Source: Rhodobacter sp. (GTDB lineage: Bacteria; Pseudomonadota; Alphaproteobacteria; Rhodobacterales; Rhodobacteraceae). Taken from it: 64,000 nt of DNA. The DNA lies in NCBI GenBank assembly GCA_027489175.1, contig JAIYAE010000014.1:124001-188000 (forward strand), given 5' to 3'. Below are positions 45,871 to 54,541 of this stretch, piece after piece. Numbering within the stretch: the first letter of the stretch is position 1; every line of letters starts with the position of its first letter. The notes below the pieces were generated by a model. It ran no database searches, was not told where the DNA came from, and saw nothing but the letters and a program-made list of their open reading frames with translations. The translations under genes and the position numbers were made by a program.

Positions 45871-46812
45871 TTACCTCGCCCGCTCTCTAGACTGGGCGCT
45901 CAGCCCCGGCGCGATCAGACCCTGCGCCAAAAGGGCCCCCACCACCACGATCACCGCGCCAATGGTCTGGGCCCAGTTCCACGCCCCGCCAAGGCTGAAC
46001 ACCATCAGCATCACATAAAACGGCACCGCATTCATGTGCATCGAGGCCGCCCCTATCCCGATCCGCCCGACCGAGATGATCCACAAGAGCTGACTGATCG
46101 CCATTGACCCGATGCCGAAGATTGCCAGCCCCGCAACTTCCGTCACACCGATCGCGGGCCAGTCCGGCCATTGCCCACGCAGGACCCCGTCGCCCAACGC
46201 CGCCACCAGCGCCACCACCGCACAGCCGGTGACGGTGATTGCACTGCGGCCAAGTGGGCTCAGGCCCGGCAGCGCGCGCACGGTCTCGCGGCTGCCCCAA
46301 GTGTAGCACAGGACCGAGGCGAGTGCCGCCAGCACGCCCACGCCGAAATCCACGCTGCCTTCGCTGCCGCTGACCGCGATCAAGCCCCCGGCCACCGACA
46401 GAAGCAACCCCACGGCCAGCGCCCGGGTGAACGGGCGCTTGTCGGCAAGGCACTCCAGCAGGATGCCTGCCACTGGCATTACGGCGGTGACAATGGCCAC
46501 GGTCACCGGATCGTTGAATTGCAGCGCGATGATGACGAAGAACGATGCCAGGCCCAGCGTCACGAACCCGACCCAGGCCCCGGTCAGCCAGTCGGCGCCC
46601 ATCACTGCAGTCCGCCCCTCCAGCAAAAGCCAGATCGGCAAAAGGACCGCCGCCGCCAGAAGCGCGCGGCCCGCAGTCAGCGCAATCGGTGGCATGTGCG
46701 GGATGATGAGGTCAGCCGCAGGCAGACCCGAAGCCCAGATTACCATTGAGGCAAGGCAGATCAGGTTCGCGATCAGAAGCGACCGGCGGGCGGCGGGGGA
46801 AAGGGCTGTCAT
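45871..46812 (-). CDS. DMT-superfamily (EamA) membrane transporter
   Basis: A 313-residue membrane protein with about ten hydrophobic segments arranged as two EamA halves, e.g. LLIANLICLASMVIWASGLP, and FVTLGLASFFVIIALQF. Drug/metabolite exporters of this class move small polar metabolites; the substrate cannot be read from sequence. It is directly upstream of the P450 gene (4 bases), which hints at handling of a related compound. Confidence 0.9.
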   Translation of the reverse strand: MTALSPAARRSLLIANLICLASMVIWASGLPAADLIIPHMPPIALTAGRALLAAAVLLPIWLLLEGRTAVMGADWLTGAWVGFVTLGLASFFVIIALQFNDPVTVAIVTAVMPVAGILLECLADKRPFTRALAVGLLLSVAGGLIAVSGSEGSVDFGVGVLAALASVLCYTWGSRETVRALPGLSPLGRSAITVTGCAVVALVAALGDGVLRGQWPDWPAIGVTEVAGLAIFGIGSMAISQLLWIISVGRIGIGAASMHMNAVPFYVMLMVFSLGGAWNWAQTIGAVIVVVGALLAQGLIAPGLSAQSRERAR

Positions 46813-46871
46813 GCGTCCAAGCTAAGGATCGGGCGTCGCGGCGGCTGATCCGCCAGCGACCCCGAATGTCG

Positions 46872-47615
46872 TCAGGCAGACAGGGCGGCGACGATGGCGC
46901 CAAAGTCGGCAGCCTTCAGGCTTGCGCCCCCCACCAGCGCACCATCGACATGCGGCACGGCAAAGATCTCGGCCGCATTCGACGGCTTGACCGATCCGCC
47001 GTACAGAAGGCGCACCCCATCCGCCGCATCCCCGATCAGCCCACGCAAGCGGTTGCGCAGGAAGGCATGCACCTCGGCAATCTCGGCCAGGGTGGGGGTG
47101 CGGCCGGTGCCGATGGCCCAGACCGGCTCATAAGCGATGACCAGATTGGCGGCCGTGGCCCCAGCGGGCAGGGACCCGTCCAGTTGGCCACCGATCACCG
47201 CAAGGGTCTGGCCAGCATCCCGCTCCGCCTCGGTCTCGCCGATGCAGACGACGGCCACCAGGCCAGCCGCCAGCGTTGCCTCGGCCTTGGCGCGGACCAG
47301 CGCGTCGGTCTCACCATGGTCAGCGCGGCGTTCGGAATGACCCAGGATCACGTGGCTGGCGCCTGCGTCCTTCAGCATTAGGGCCGAGATGTCGCCGGTA
47401 TGCGCGCCCGAGGCCTTGGGGTGGCAATCCTGCCCGCCGACCGCCAGCGCGCTGCCCTTTGCCACCGCCGCCATCCCTGCCACCAGCGTGGCCGGCGGGC
47501 ACAGCAGCATCTCGCAGCCCGCGGCCGGATGCGCGGCCAGCAGGGAACGAACCTCGTCCAGCGCGGCGGCAGTGCCGTTCATCTTCCAGTTTCCGGCAGC
47601 GAGTTTCCGCATCAT
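46872..47615 (-). CDS. tpiA: Triose-phosphate isomerase
   Basis: A 247-residue TIM-barrel enzyme interconverting dihydroxyacetone phosphate and glyceraldehyde 3-phosphate. All catalytic residues are present: Lys in GNWKMNG, His in LGHSERR, Glu in [11 protein letters not shown], and the phosphate loop [11 protein letters not shown]. Normal length. Monocistronic on the - strand by appearance, with hairpins and copy f of the dispersed element upstream. Confidence 0.97.
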   Translation of the reverse strand: MMRKLAAGNWKMNGTAAALDEVRSLLAAHPAAGCEMLLCPPATLVAGMAAVAKGSALAVGGQDCHPKASGAHTGDISALMLKDAGASHVILGHSERRADHGETDALVRAKAEATLAAGLVAVVCIGETEAERDAGQTLAVIGGQLDGSLPAGATAANLVIAYEPVWAIGTGRTPTLAEIAEVHAFLRNRLRGLIGDAADGVRLLYGGSVKPSNAAEIFAVPHVDGALVGGASLKAADFGAIVAALSA

Positions 47616-47730
47616 CAGCCTCCCTCAGGTCTGCCCAAGGCGTAGCGCCTCGCCCGGCAAAGGAAAAGCCCCCAGACCTGGAATCCCAAGCTCCAGCGTC
47701 CATGACACCCATTGCTCCGCCCCTTGGCGG

Positions 47731-47792
47731 TTTCACATTGGCCAAATATCCTCAGGGGGTGAGCCGGAACGGCGAGGGGGCGGAACGCCCCC
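47731..47792 (-). repeat. Dispersed TATTTG intergenic element, copy f, with hairpin
   Basis: Read on the - strand: hairpin GGGGGC-GTTCC-GCCCCC (47776-47792), then CGGCTCACCCCCTGA, then GGATATTTGGCCAATGTGAA. Same hairpin-plus-motif order as copies d, g and h. Confidence 0.7.
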
Positions 47793-47798
47793 TGACAG

Positions 47799-47830
47799 CC
47801 ACATGCCCGCGCCTTGGCGCGGGCATGTGG
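47799..47830. terminator. Long perfect hairpin between sufA-like gene and tpiA
   Basis: 15-bp perfect arms CCACATGCCCGCGCC / GGCGCGGGCATGTGG around a 2-base TT spacer (47814-47815); the + side is followed by AAAAAGGG. It lies 55 bases beyond the sufA-like stop. It could end transcription in either direction; a T-run is found only at the 5' flank on the - strand, so a factor-dependent or RNA-protecting role is as likely. Confidence 0.55.
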
Positions 47831-47884
47831 AAAAAGGGCGTGCGGCTCTGCCGCTCCGCAAGATCACGTCCGTTGGAAAAGGCT

Positions 47885-48244
47885 TCAGGCCGCCGGGGCG
47901 TCCTTGAACTTGATCGACTCGCCGCACCCGCAGGCCTCGGCCACGTTCGGGTTGCGGAAGGTGAACTTCGCTTCCAGAAGCGAGGTTTCATAGTCGATCT
48001 CGGTGCCGATCAGGAACATCTGCGCCATGGGCGCGATCATCACCCGCGCGCCGTCCTGTTCCACCACCTCATCCAGCGGGTTGACCGAGGACACATAGTC
48101 CATCGTGTATTCCATGCCCGCGCAGCCGCCCTTCTTGACGCCGATGCGCAAGCCGGACGAGCCTTGGCGTTCCATCAACCGGGCGATCTGCCGGGTGGCG
48201 GCGGGGGTCAGGGTAACGGCGGCCTTGCCGGGAATGCCGAACAT
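47885..48244 (-). CDS. A-type Fe-S cluster carrier (SufA/ErpA-like)
   Basis: A 119-residue HesB/IscA-family carrier. The three cluster-binding cysteines are visible: GGCAGMEY near residue 40 and ACGCGES near 105. Transfers Fe-S clusters from the SUF scaffold to target enzymes. Next to SufT, as in alphaproteobacterial SUF regions, although the sufBCDS genes are not in this window. Which A-type protein it is (SufA, ErpA) cannot be decided by sequence alone here. Confidence 0.92.
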   Translation of the reverse strand: MFGIPGKAAVTLTPAATRQIARLMERQGSSGLRIGVKKGGCAGMEYTMDYVSSVNPLDEVVEQDGARVMIAPMAQMFLIGTEIDYETSLLEAKFTFRNPNVAEACGCGESIKFKDAPAA

Positions 48245-48309
48245 CTGCGGTCCTTTCGGTTAGGCCCAAGGTAATCCCGACCGGGACCCCGTTCAAGCCT
48301 GCAGCGTCT

Positions 48310-48663
48310 TTACATGAAGCCGAGTTCCAGCTTCGCCTCATCCGACATCATGTCCATGCCCCAGGGCGGATCAAAGGTCATGTGCACGTCAACCTGCTTG
48401 ACGCCGGCAAGCGGCTCCACCGCATCAGCCACCCAGCCCGGCATTTCGCCTGCCACGGGGCAGCCGGGAGCGGTCAGAGTCATGGTGATGTCGACCTGAG
48501 ACTCGGCGCCGATCTCGATGGTGTAGACCAGCCCAAGATCGAAGATGTTGACCGGGATTTCCGGGTCAAACACCGTCCGGCAGGCCTCGACAATCTGCGG
48601 ATAGAGCGGATGGTCGGTGCTTGAGGGCTTGATCAGCGGCTTGCCCTCGATCTGGTCTTGCAT
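48310..48663 (-). CDS. sufT: SUF-system protein SufT (MIP18/DUF59 family)
   Basis: A 117-residue MIP18/DUF59 protein. Core motif FDPEIPVNIFDLGLVYTIEI near residue 33, then TLTAPGCPVAGEMPG, with the conserved Cys near 70, and DPPWGMDMMSDEAK at the end. The family assists Fe-S cluster maturation in SUF-using organisms. 65 bases upstream of the A-type carrier, same direction. Confidence 0.92.
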   Translation of the reverse strand: MQDQIEGKPLIKPSSTDHPLYPQIVEACRTVFDPEIPVNIFDLGLVYTIEIGAESQVDITMTLTAPGCPVAGEMPGWVADAVEPLAGVKQVDVHMTFDPPWGMDMMSDEAKLELGFM

Positions 48664-48759
48664 CGCACCTGTCCTGACGTCGCAATGGTTGTTGACCGAT
48701 TATATAGGGAATTATCGGTGAAGGTCCAGAGCCAGCCGGGCAGGCGCCATTTGCGCCGC

Positions 48760-49293
48760 TCAGAACGGAATTTCGTCGTCCATGTCAGAGCGCCCGCCTG
48801 ATGGGCCCGCGCCACCGCCGCTACCGCCCCGCGTGCCCGAGGATGCGCCGCCGCCGCCACCGCCACCGCTCTGGCCGGCATAATCGTCATAGCCGCCACG
48901 GTCATCATAGCCGCCGCCACCACCACCGCCCGACCCGCCATCGCGCCCGCCAAGCAGGGTCAGGTTGCCGGAATAGGGTCGCAGCACCACCTCGGTCGAA
49001 TAGCGGTCGGCGCCGGACTGGTCCTGCCACTTGCGGGTTTCAAGCTGACCTTCGATGTAAACGGTCGAGCCTTTGCGCAGATACTGCTCCGCAATCTTGC
49101 CCAAGGGTTCGTTGAAGATCGCGACGGAATGCCATTCGGTGCGTTCCTTCTTTTCGCCCGAGGCCTTGTCGCGCCAGGTTTCCGACGTGGCGATGCGCAA
49201 GTTGACCACCTTGCCGCCGTTCGGAAAATTGCGGACCTCAGGATCACGCCCCAGGTTGCCCACGATGATGACCTTGTTGACCGACCCCGCCAT
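48760..49293 (-). CDS. ssb: Single-stranded DNA-binding protein
   Basis: A 177-residue SSB. OB-fold residues 1-110 ([35 protein letters not shown]), a Gly-rich disordered linker of GGGG and YDDRGG runs (115-165), and the acidic partner-binding tip MDDEIPF. Normal length. Divergent from the lytic transglycosylase gene with ~210 bases between, in which I see no gene. Confidence 0.96.
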   Translation of the reverse strand: MAGSVNKVIIVGNLGRDPEVRNFPNGGKVVNLRIATSETWRDKASGEKKERTEWHSVAIFNEPLGKIAEQYLRKGSTVYIEGQLETRKWQDQSGADRYSTEVVLRPYSGNLTLLGGRDGGSGGGGGGGYDDRGGYDDYAGQSGGGGGGGASSGTRGGSGGGAGPSGGRSDMDDEIPF

Positions 49294-49504
49294 GCGATTC
49301 TCCCTGAGTGTTCCGGCAGCGACAGTCTCGCCGCAGCTTGGTTAACAAATCTATACCGAGGCTCAGCCCCAAGGCCAAGGCCCGCCGCACGGCGGCCCTT
49401 GCGGGCAGACCGGCAAGACTTTGCCTGCCGGGCCGGGCAGGGTGGGGAAATCCGGCAGGTTCCAGACTGGAAATTCTGCGGAACTGCAGTATAGTCGCAG
49501 CGGA

Positions 49505-50146
49505 ATGGGTGCCCCGGGGGGGAATGTGGTAGCTGGGTTGATCGAAATCTGCGGACGCAGGCTGGCAGTTGCTGGCCTTGTCCTCTTTGGTTTTGTAGCC
49601 CCCATCGCGGCCGAGGGGCTGCAGTTGACCGGCTCCTCCAAGTCGCGGATCGCGCTTTTCGAATCGCAGTCGCGGCTCATCGATGACAAGCTGGCCAAGC
49701 AGTACAGCGGCTCGGTCAAGCTGACGCCCAAATACAAGGACGGCGAAACCGTCGAAGAGGCCACCCCCGCTTATCGTGGCAGCTATCGTGGCGAGTATCT
49801 TGAGGTCGCCAAGGCCGCCGCCCGCAAACATGGCGTGCCGGAGGATCTGTTCCTGCGGCTTGTCCAGCAGGAAAGCGGCTGGAACCCCGGTGCGGTCAGC
49901 GTCAAAGGGGCCACCGGCCTGGCACAGCTGATGCCCGGCACGGCCGAGGTTCTGGGCGTGGACATTGCCGATCCTGAGGCCAACCTTGAAGGCGGCGCCC
50001 GCTATCTGCGGATGATGTACGACAAGTTCGGCAGCTGGAAGCTGGCCCTTGCCGCCTACAATGCCGGCCCCGGCGCGGTGGAAGAACATGACGGCGTTCC
50101 CCCTTATGCCGAGACCGAAGACTATGTGAAGGCGATCCTCGGCTGA
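49505..50146 (+). CDS. Lytic transglycosylase (SLT domain)
   Basis: A 213-residue protein if started at ATG 49505; GTG 49526, preceded by a G-run, is an alternative start. The signal sequence contains [19 protein letters not shown]. The C-terminal SLT domain has the catalytic Glu in [14 protein letters not shown], then [13 protein letters not shown] and [12 protein letters not shown], all typical of family 1 lytic transglycosylases that cut peptidoglycan glycan chains in the periplasm. Shorter than Slt70; it matches small soluble MltE/Slt-like enzymes. Confidence 0.9.
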   Translation: MGAPGGNVVAGLIEICGRRLAVAGLVLFGFVAPIAAEGLQLTGSSKSRIALFESQSRLIDDKLAKQYSGSVKLTPKYKDGETVEEATPAYRGSYRGEYLEVAKAAARKHGVPEDLFLRLVQQESGWNPGAVSVKGATGLAQLMPGTAEVLGVDIADPEANLEGGARYLRMMYDKFGSWKLALAAYNAGPGAVEEHDGVPPYAETEDYVKAILG

Positions 50147-50162
50147 CCGTTCCCGGTCAGCC
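50141..50162 (+). terminator. Hairpin at the end of the transglycosylase gene
   Basis: 9-bp arms GGCTGACCG / CGGTCAGCC with a 4-base loop, overlapping the stop codon. Lies between convergent genes (kup stop at 50185). No T-run; probably a bidirectional end or mRNA stabiliser. Confidence 0.45.
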
Positions 50163-50184
50163 AGGACCTTTCAGATAGCACCCG

Positions 50185-52167
50185 TCAGACTGCCACGCGT
50201 TCCCCAAGCTCAACCACACGGTCCCGCGGCAGGTGGTAAAAGTCGCTCGGATCAGCGGCAAACCGGGTCAGGATTGCGTAAAGCCGGTCCAGCATGCGCC
50301 GTGCGGTCAGGGGGCCGGAAACGACCGGCCGCCTGCGCCCCAGAAAGAAGCTGGACCGCATCACGTCGAACTTGACCCCGGCCTTGCGGGCCTGGGCCAT
50401 GGCGCGTGACACGTTCGGCGTCTCCATGAACCCAAAGCGCAACGTCAGGCGACCGAAGCGTTCGCCGTAGGCCTGATATTCGGCACGTTCCTCAGGCTCG
50501 GCCATTGGCGTGCGCAGGGTCTCGATCGTCAGGATGATGTTCTGGGTGTGCAGAACGCGGTTGTGTTTCAGGTTGTGCAGCAGCGCCGAGGGCACGATAT
50601 CGGGGTCGGGGCTCAGGAAGAAGGCGGTGCCGGGGACGACAGGCGCCGAGGACCGCTCCATCGACCGAACGAAGCTGGCCAGCGGCACGTGCTGCTTGTG
50701 CGCCTTGACCAGCAACAGCTGCGTCCCGCGCCACCAGGCCCACATCGCCAGACCGAGCCCGAACGCCACCATCAAGGGCACATAGCCACCGTCCAGCACC
50801 TTGGTCATGTTCGACGCCAGGAACACCCCCTCAAGCGCGAAGATCGGGCTGACCAGCAAGATCGCCAACGGCATCGGCAGGATGCGGGCGTGGATCACAT
50901 ACAGGCAGGCCAGCGCCGTAGTCACCAGCATCGTTCCCGTCACCGCGATCCCGTAGGCCGAGGCGAGCGCCGCCGACGACCCAAAGCCCAGAACCAGCCA
51001 CAGCACCCCCACCAGCAACAGCCAGTTGATCGCCGCGATGTAGATCTGCCCGCTTTGATCAGCCGCCGTGTGCCGGATCGTCAGGCGCGGCAACAGACCA
51101 AGCTGGATCGCCGCCCGCCCCATTGAGAACGCACCCGAGATCACCGCCTGCGCGGCAATCACCGTGGCGGCCGTTGCAAGGATCACCAGGAACGGCAACA
51201 GCGGCGCCGGGGCCATCGAGAAGAACGGATTGCTCATCGCCTCGGGATGGGCCAGCACCAGCGCGCCCTGGCCAAGGTAATTCAGCACCAGTGCCGGAAA
51301 GATCAGCAAGATCCAGGCCGCGATAATCGGCTTGCGACCGAAGTGGCCCAGGTCAGCATAAAGCGCCTCGGCCCCGGTCACGGCCAGAAAGATCGCGCCA
51401 AGGACAGTGAAGGCGATCAGCTGATGCTCCAGCAGAAACCGCACGCCCCAGGTCGGGTCAAAGGCCAGCAGCACCTCGGGTTGGGCCACCGTGTGCCAAA
51501 TGCCAAGGCCGGCCAGCGTCAGGAACCATAACGCCGTGATCGGCCCGAACGCCCCGGCGATGGTCTTCGTGCCCTTGCGCTGCACGATGAAAAGCGCCAG
51601 CAGAATGCCGACGGTGACCGGCACCACCCAATCCTCGACCCCAGGCAGCACAAGTTTGGCCCCTTCGACGGCGGAAAGGACCGAAATCGCCGGGGTGATC
51701 GCCGCGTCGCCAAAGAACAGCGCGGCGCCGATGATGGCAAGAAACAGGATCGGCACCGACCGCCGCCCGATGGCCAGCCGGACCATGGTGTAAAGCGCCA
51801 GCACCCCGCCTTCGCCCCGGTTGTCGACGCGCAACAGGAAGGCCACATATTTGACCGTGACGATCAGGATCAGCGTCCAGATCAGCAGTGACAAGAGGCC
51901 CAGCACTTCAGGCCGGGTAGCTTGCGCATCGTGCAGGATCGGGTGGAGCGCTTCGCGGAACGCGTAGATCGGGCTGGTGCCGATATCGCCGTAGACCACG
52001 CCAACCGCCCCCACCGTCAGGGCAACGAAGCCCTGCTTGCGGGGCAGGGCGACGGTCTCATCGGCTTCGTCGCGCAGGTAGTCGGCAATATCCAGTTCGC
52101 CCTCATCAAAGAGGTTCAGTTGCACATCTTCCCGGCGCGGCGGGAGCGGCTGTTCACGGTCTGACAT
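50185..52167 (-). CDS. kup: Low-affinity potassium transporter Kup
   Basis: A 660-residue K+ uptake protein with about 12 hydrophobic segments in residues 45-465 and a hydrophilic C-terminal domain of ~190 residues. Family signature GVVYGDIGTSPIYAFREAL near residue 55; also FFGDAAITPAISVLSAVEG near 150. An acidic N-terminal tail (LFDEGELDIADYLRDEADE) precedes the first helix. Monocistronic by spacing. Confidence 0.96.
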   Translation of the reverse strand: MSDREQPLPPRREDVQLNLFDEGELDIADYLRDEADETVALPRKQGFVALTVGAVGVVYGDIGTSPIYAFREALHPILHDAQATRPEVLGLLSLLIWTLILIVTVKYVAFLLRVDNRGEGGVLALYTMVRLAIGRRSVPILFLAIIGAALFFGDAAITPAISVLSAVEGAKLVLPGVEDWVVPVTVGILLALFIVQRKGTKTIAGAFGPITALWFLTLAGLGIWHTVAQPEVLLAFDPTWGVRFLLEHQLIAFTVLGAIFLAVTGAEALYADLGHFGRKPIIAAWILLIFPALVLNYLGQGALVLAHPEAMSNPFFSMAPAPLLPFLVILATAATVIAAQAVISGAFSMGRAAIQLGLLPRLTIRHTAADQSGQIYIAAINWLLLVGVLWLVLGFGSSAALASAYGIAVTGTMLVTTALACLYVIHARILPMPLAILLVSPIFALEGVFLASNMTKVLDGGYVPLMVAFGLGLAMWAWWRGTQLLLVKAHKQHVPLASFVRSMERSSAPVVPGTAFFLSPDPDIVPSALLHNLKHNRVLHTQNIILTIETLRTPMAEPEERAEYQAYGERFGRLTLRFGFMETPNVSRAMAQARKAGVKFDVMRSSFFLGRRRPVVSGPLTARRMLDRLYAILTRFAADPSDFYHLPRDRVVELGERVAV

Positions 52168-52315
52168 GATGACTCTTGGGGTTTGGGTGCGACACTTGCT
52201 TCGGTCGCTTGCTTAGTCCTGGCAGGCCCGGCGGGGCCTAGGTGGACACTCCATGCAGCGTCGCCAACCTGCGACAAACGCCCCTATACACCCAAACTTC
52301 CACGAACCGACCATT

Positions 52316-52347
52316 CCTTTTTCGCATGTCAGACATGCAGAAAAAGT
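52316..52347. terminator. Hairpin between the peptide ABC operon and kup
   Basis: Core palindrome GCATGTC-A-GACATGC flanked by CCTTTTTC on the left and AGAAAAAG on the right, which extends the stem with one bulge. The position, just beyond the stop of the - strand ABC operon (52368), fits an operon end; T-runs are in the stem rather than after it. Confidence 0.5.
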
Positions 52348-52367
52348 CTTTGGCGCAGCCTGAGTCG

Positions 52368-54455
52368 CTATTCCGCCGCGACCTTGATGACCGGCTCCAT
52401 CTCGGCCAGGATCTCGCGGCTGAGGTGGCACTTGATCTGATGCCCCCCTTCCAGCGTGACCATGGGCGGGACCTCGCGGTCACACAGGCCGCCGGGCACT
52501 TGGGCTTTCCAGCGGCACCGCGTCTGGAACGGGCAGCCGGGCGGCGGATTGACGGCCGAAGGAATGTCACCCTCAAGGACGATGCGCTTGCGGATCACCT
52601 TGGTATCGGCGATCGGCACGGCGGAGAGCAGCGCCTCGGTATAGGGATGGTAAGGTGGCTGAAAGACCTGATCGGTCGTGCCGGTTTCAACCACATGGCC
52701 AAGGTACATGACCAGCACCCGGTCGGACAGATAGCGGACGATGGACAGATCGTGACTGATGAACAGCAGCGTCGTGCGGTTTTCGCGCTGGATATCCATC
52801 AAAAGGTCGGTGACAGCAGCCTGCACGCTGACGTCCAGCGCCGAGACGGGTTCATCCGCGACCACGACCTTGGCGCCGCCGGCAAAGGCCCGCGCGATCC
52901 CGACGCGCTGCTTCTGCCCGCCCGACAGCTGACGCGGCATCCGTTCGGCAAAGGCACGCGGCAGTTTCACCAGATCAAGAAGCTCCAGCATCCGGTTCTG
53001 GCGGTCCTCGTCCGACTTGCCCTGCTTGAAAATCTCTAGCGCACGGATGATCTGGCGGCCCACGGTCATGCTGGGGTTAAGCGTGTCGAACGGGTTCTGG
53101 AACACCATCTGGACCGAGGACACGGTGTCCACGTTCCGCTTCTGGATCGGGGTCGACTGGACGTTTTCGTCAAACAGCATGATCGACCCGCTGGTGGCTG
53201 TCTCAAGCCCCATCAACACCTTGGCGAAGGTGGACTTGCCGCAGCCGCTTTCGCCGACGATCGCCAGCGTCTCGCCTTCGCGGGCCTCGAAGCTTAGGGT
53301 TTCATTGGCCTTGACCACCTTCTTTTCGCCGCCGCCAAAGGCACCCGAGGAAATCGCATAGTACTTCTTCAGATCCTCCATCTTCAGGACCACGCGGCCG
53401 ATCGGGGCCTTCTCCTTGACTGCGCGTTTTGCGGGGGGGGCGTCCCAGTCAATCTCGCTCCAGCGCAGGCAGCGGCTGGCGTGACGGTCACCGCCGGGGA
53501 CGGGGTCCATCGGGATGTCGCGCGCATCGCAGCGCCCGGCCTGGAAGTAATCGCAGCGCGGGCCGAAGTTGCAGCCCGATGGGCGTTCATGGGGCAGGGG
53601 GAAGTTGCCGGGAATGGAAATCAGCGGTCGGGCATTCTTGTCGGCCCCCGGCAGCGGGATCGACCGGAAAAGGGCCTGGGTATAGGGGTGGCGCATCTTG
53701 TCAAAGACTTCGATGACATTGCCGGTCTCAACCGCCTCGCCGGAATACATCACGCAGATCCGGTCACAGACATCCATCACCAGTCCAAGGTTATGGCTGA
53801 TGAAGAGCATCGAGGTTCCGTATTTCTTGCCCAAATCCTTGACGAGGTCGACGATCCCTGCCTCAACCGTCACATCAAGCGCGGTGGTGGGTTCGTCCAG
53901 GATCAGAAGTGCTGGCTTGGCCATCAGCGCCATCGCAATGACGATGCGCTGCTGCTGGCCCCCAGACAGCTGGTGCGGATAGGCGTTGATGATGCGGTCA
54001 GGGTCCGGCAGGCGCACGTCTGCCACGATCTGGCGGGCCAGTTTCCACGCGTCCTCTTTTGACATGCCGGAATGGATCATCGGCACTTCGGCCAGTTGCG
54101 CGCCGACCTTCATCGCGGGGTTCAGTGAAGCCATCGGTTCCTGATAGATCATCGCGATCTCGCTGCCGCGAATTTGGCGCAGCTCCTCATCGTTCATATG
54201 CGTCAGGTCACGGCCCTTGAACTTGATCGACCCGGCGACGATCTTGCCGTTCTTGCCAAGGTCGCGCATGACCGCCAGCGCCACGGTGGACTTGCCGCAA
54301 CCGGACTCGCCCACCAGCCCCATCGCCTCACCGGCCATCACGGTGCAGGAAAAATCCATCACCGCCGGGATTTCACGCAGGCGCGTGAAGAAGCTGATCG
54401 AGAGGTTCTCGATTTCCAGGATCGGTTTCGACGGGTCCCAAGTGGTGTCAGCCAT
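52368..54455 (-). CDS. Peptide-type ABC transporter, fused double ATP-binding protein (DppD-DppF)
   Basis: A 695-residue fusion of two ATPase halves. Half 1: Walker A GESGCGKSTVALAV near residue 53, signature LSGGQQQRIVIA near 167, oligopeptide C-terminal motif CNFGPRCDYFQAGRCD near 295. Half 2: Walker A GESGCGKSTFAKVL near 407, signature LSGGQKQRVGIARAF near 510, and CPFQTRCRWKAQ near 655. The Cys clusters of each tail are typical of Dpp/Opp/App ATPases. Energises uptake through the two permeases encoded just upstream. The substrate is set by the binding protein and is not known. Confidence 0.95.
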   Translation of the reverse strand: MADTTWDPSKPILEIENLSISFFTRLREIPAVMDFSCTVMAGEAMGLVGESGCGKSTVALAVMRDLGKNGKIVAGSIKFKGRDLTHMNDEELRQIRGSEIAMIYQEPMASLNPAMKVGAQLAEVPMIHSGMSKEDAWKLARQIVADVRLPDPDRIINAYPHQLSGGQQQRIVIAMALMAKPALLILDEPTTALDVTVEAGIVDLVKDLGKKYGTSMLFISHNLGLVMDVCDRICVMYSGEAVETGNVIEVFDKMRHPYTQALFRSIPLPGADKNARPLISIPGNFPLPHERPSGCNFGPRCDYFQAGRCDARDIPMDPVPGGDRHASRCLRWSEIDWDAPPAKRAVKEKAPIGRVVLKMEDLKKYYAISSGAFGGGEKKVVKANETLSFEAREGETLAIVGESGCGKSTFAKVLMGLETATSGSIMLFDENVQSTPIQKRNVDTVSSVQMVFQNPFDTLNPSMTVGRQIIRALEIFKQGKSDEDRQNRMLELLDLVKLPRAFAERMPRQLSGGQKQRVGIARAFAGGAKVVVADEPVSALDVSVQAAVTDLLMDIQRENRTTLLFISHDLSIVRYLSDRVLVMYLGHVVETGTTDQVFQPPYHPYTEALLSAVPIADTKVIRKRIVLEGDIPSAVNPPPGCPFQTRCRWKAQVPGGLCDREVPPMVTLEGGHQIKCHLSREILAEMEPVIKVAAE

Positions 54456-54500
54456 GGCAGCCTCGCTTTGACTTTGGGTGCAGGACCGGGGGTTTCACAC

Positions 54501-54537
54501 CCCCGGACCCCCGTGGGATATTTGAGGACAGATGAAA
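54501..54537 (+). repeat. Dispersed TATTTG intergenic element, copy g, with hairpin
   Basis: Preceded on + by hairpin CCGGGGG-TTTCACA-CCCCCGG (54485-54506), then ACCCCCGTGG, then GATATTTGAGGACAGATGAA. Nearly the same sequence as copy d. It lies between the fused ATPase and the second permease, opposite in orientation. Confidence 0.7.
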
Positions 54538-54541
54538 CGCA

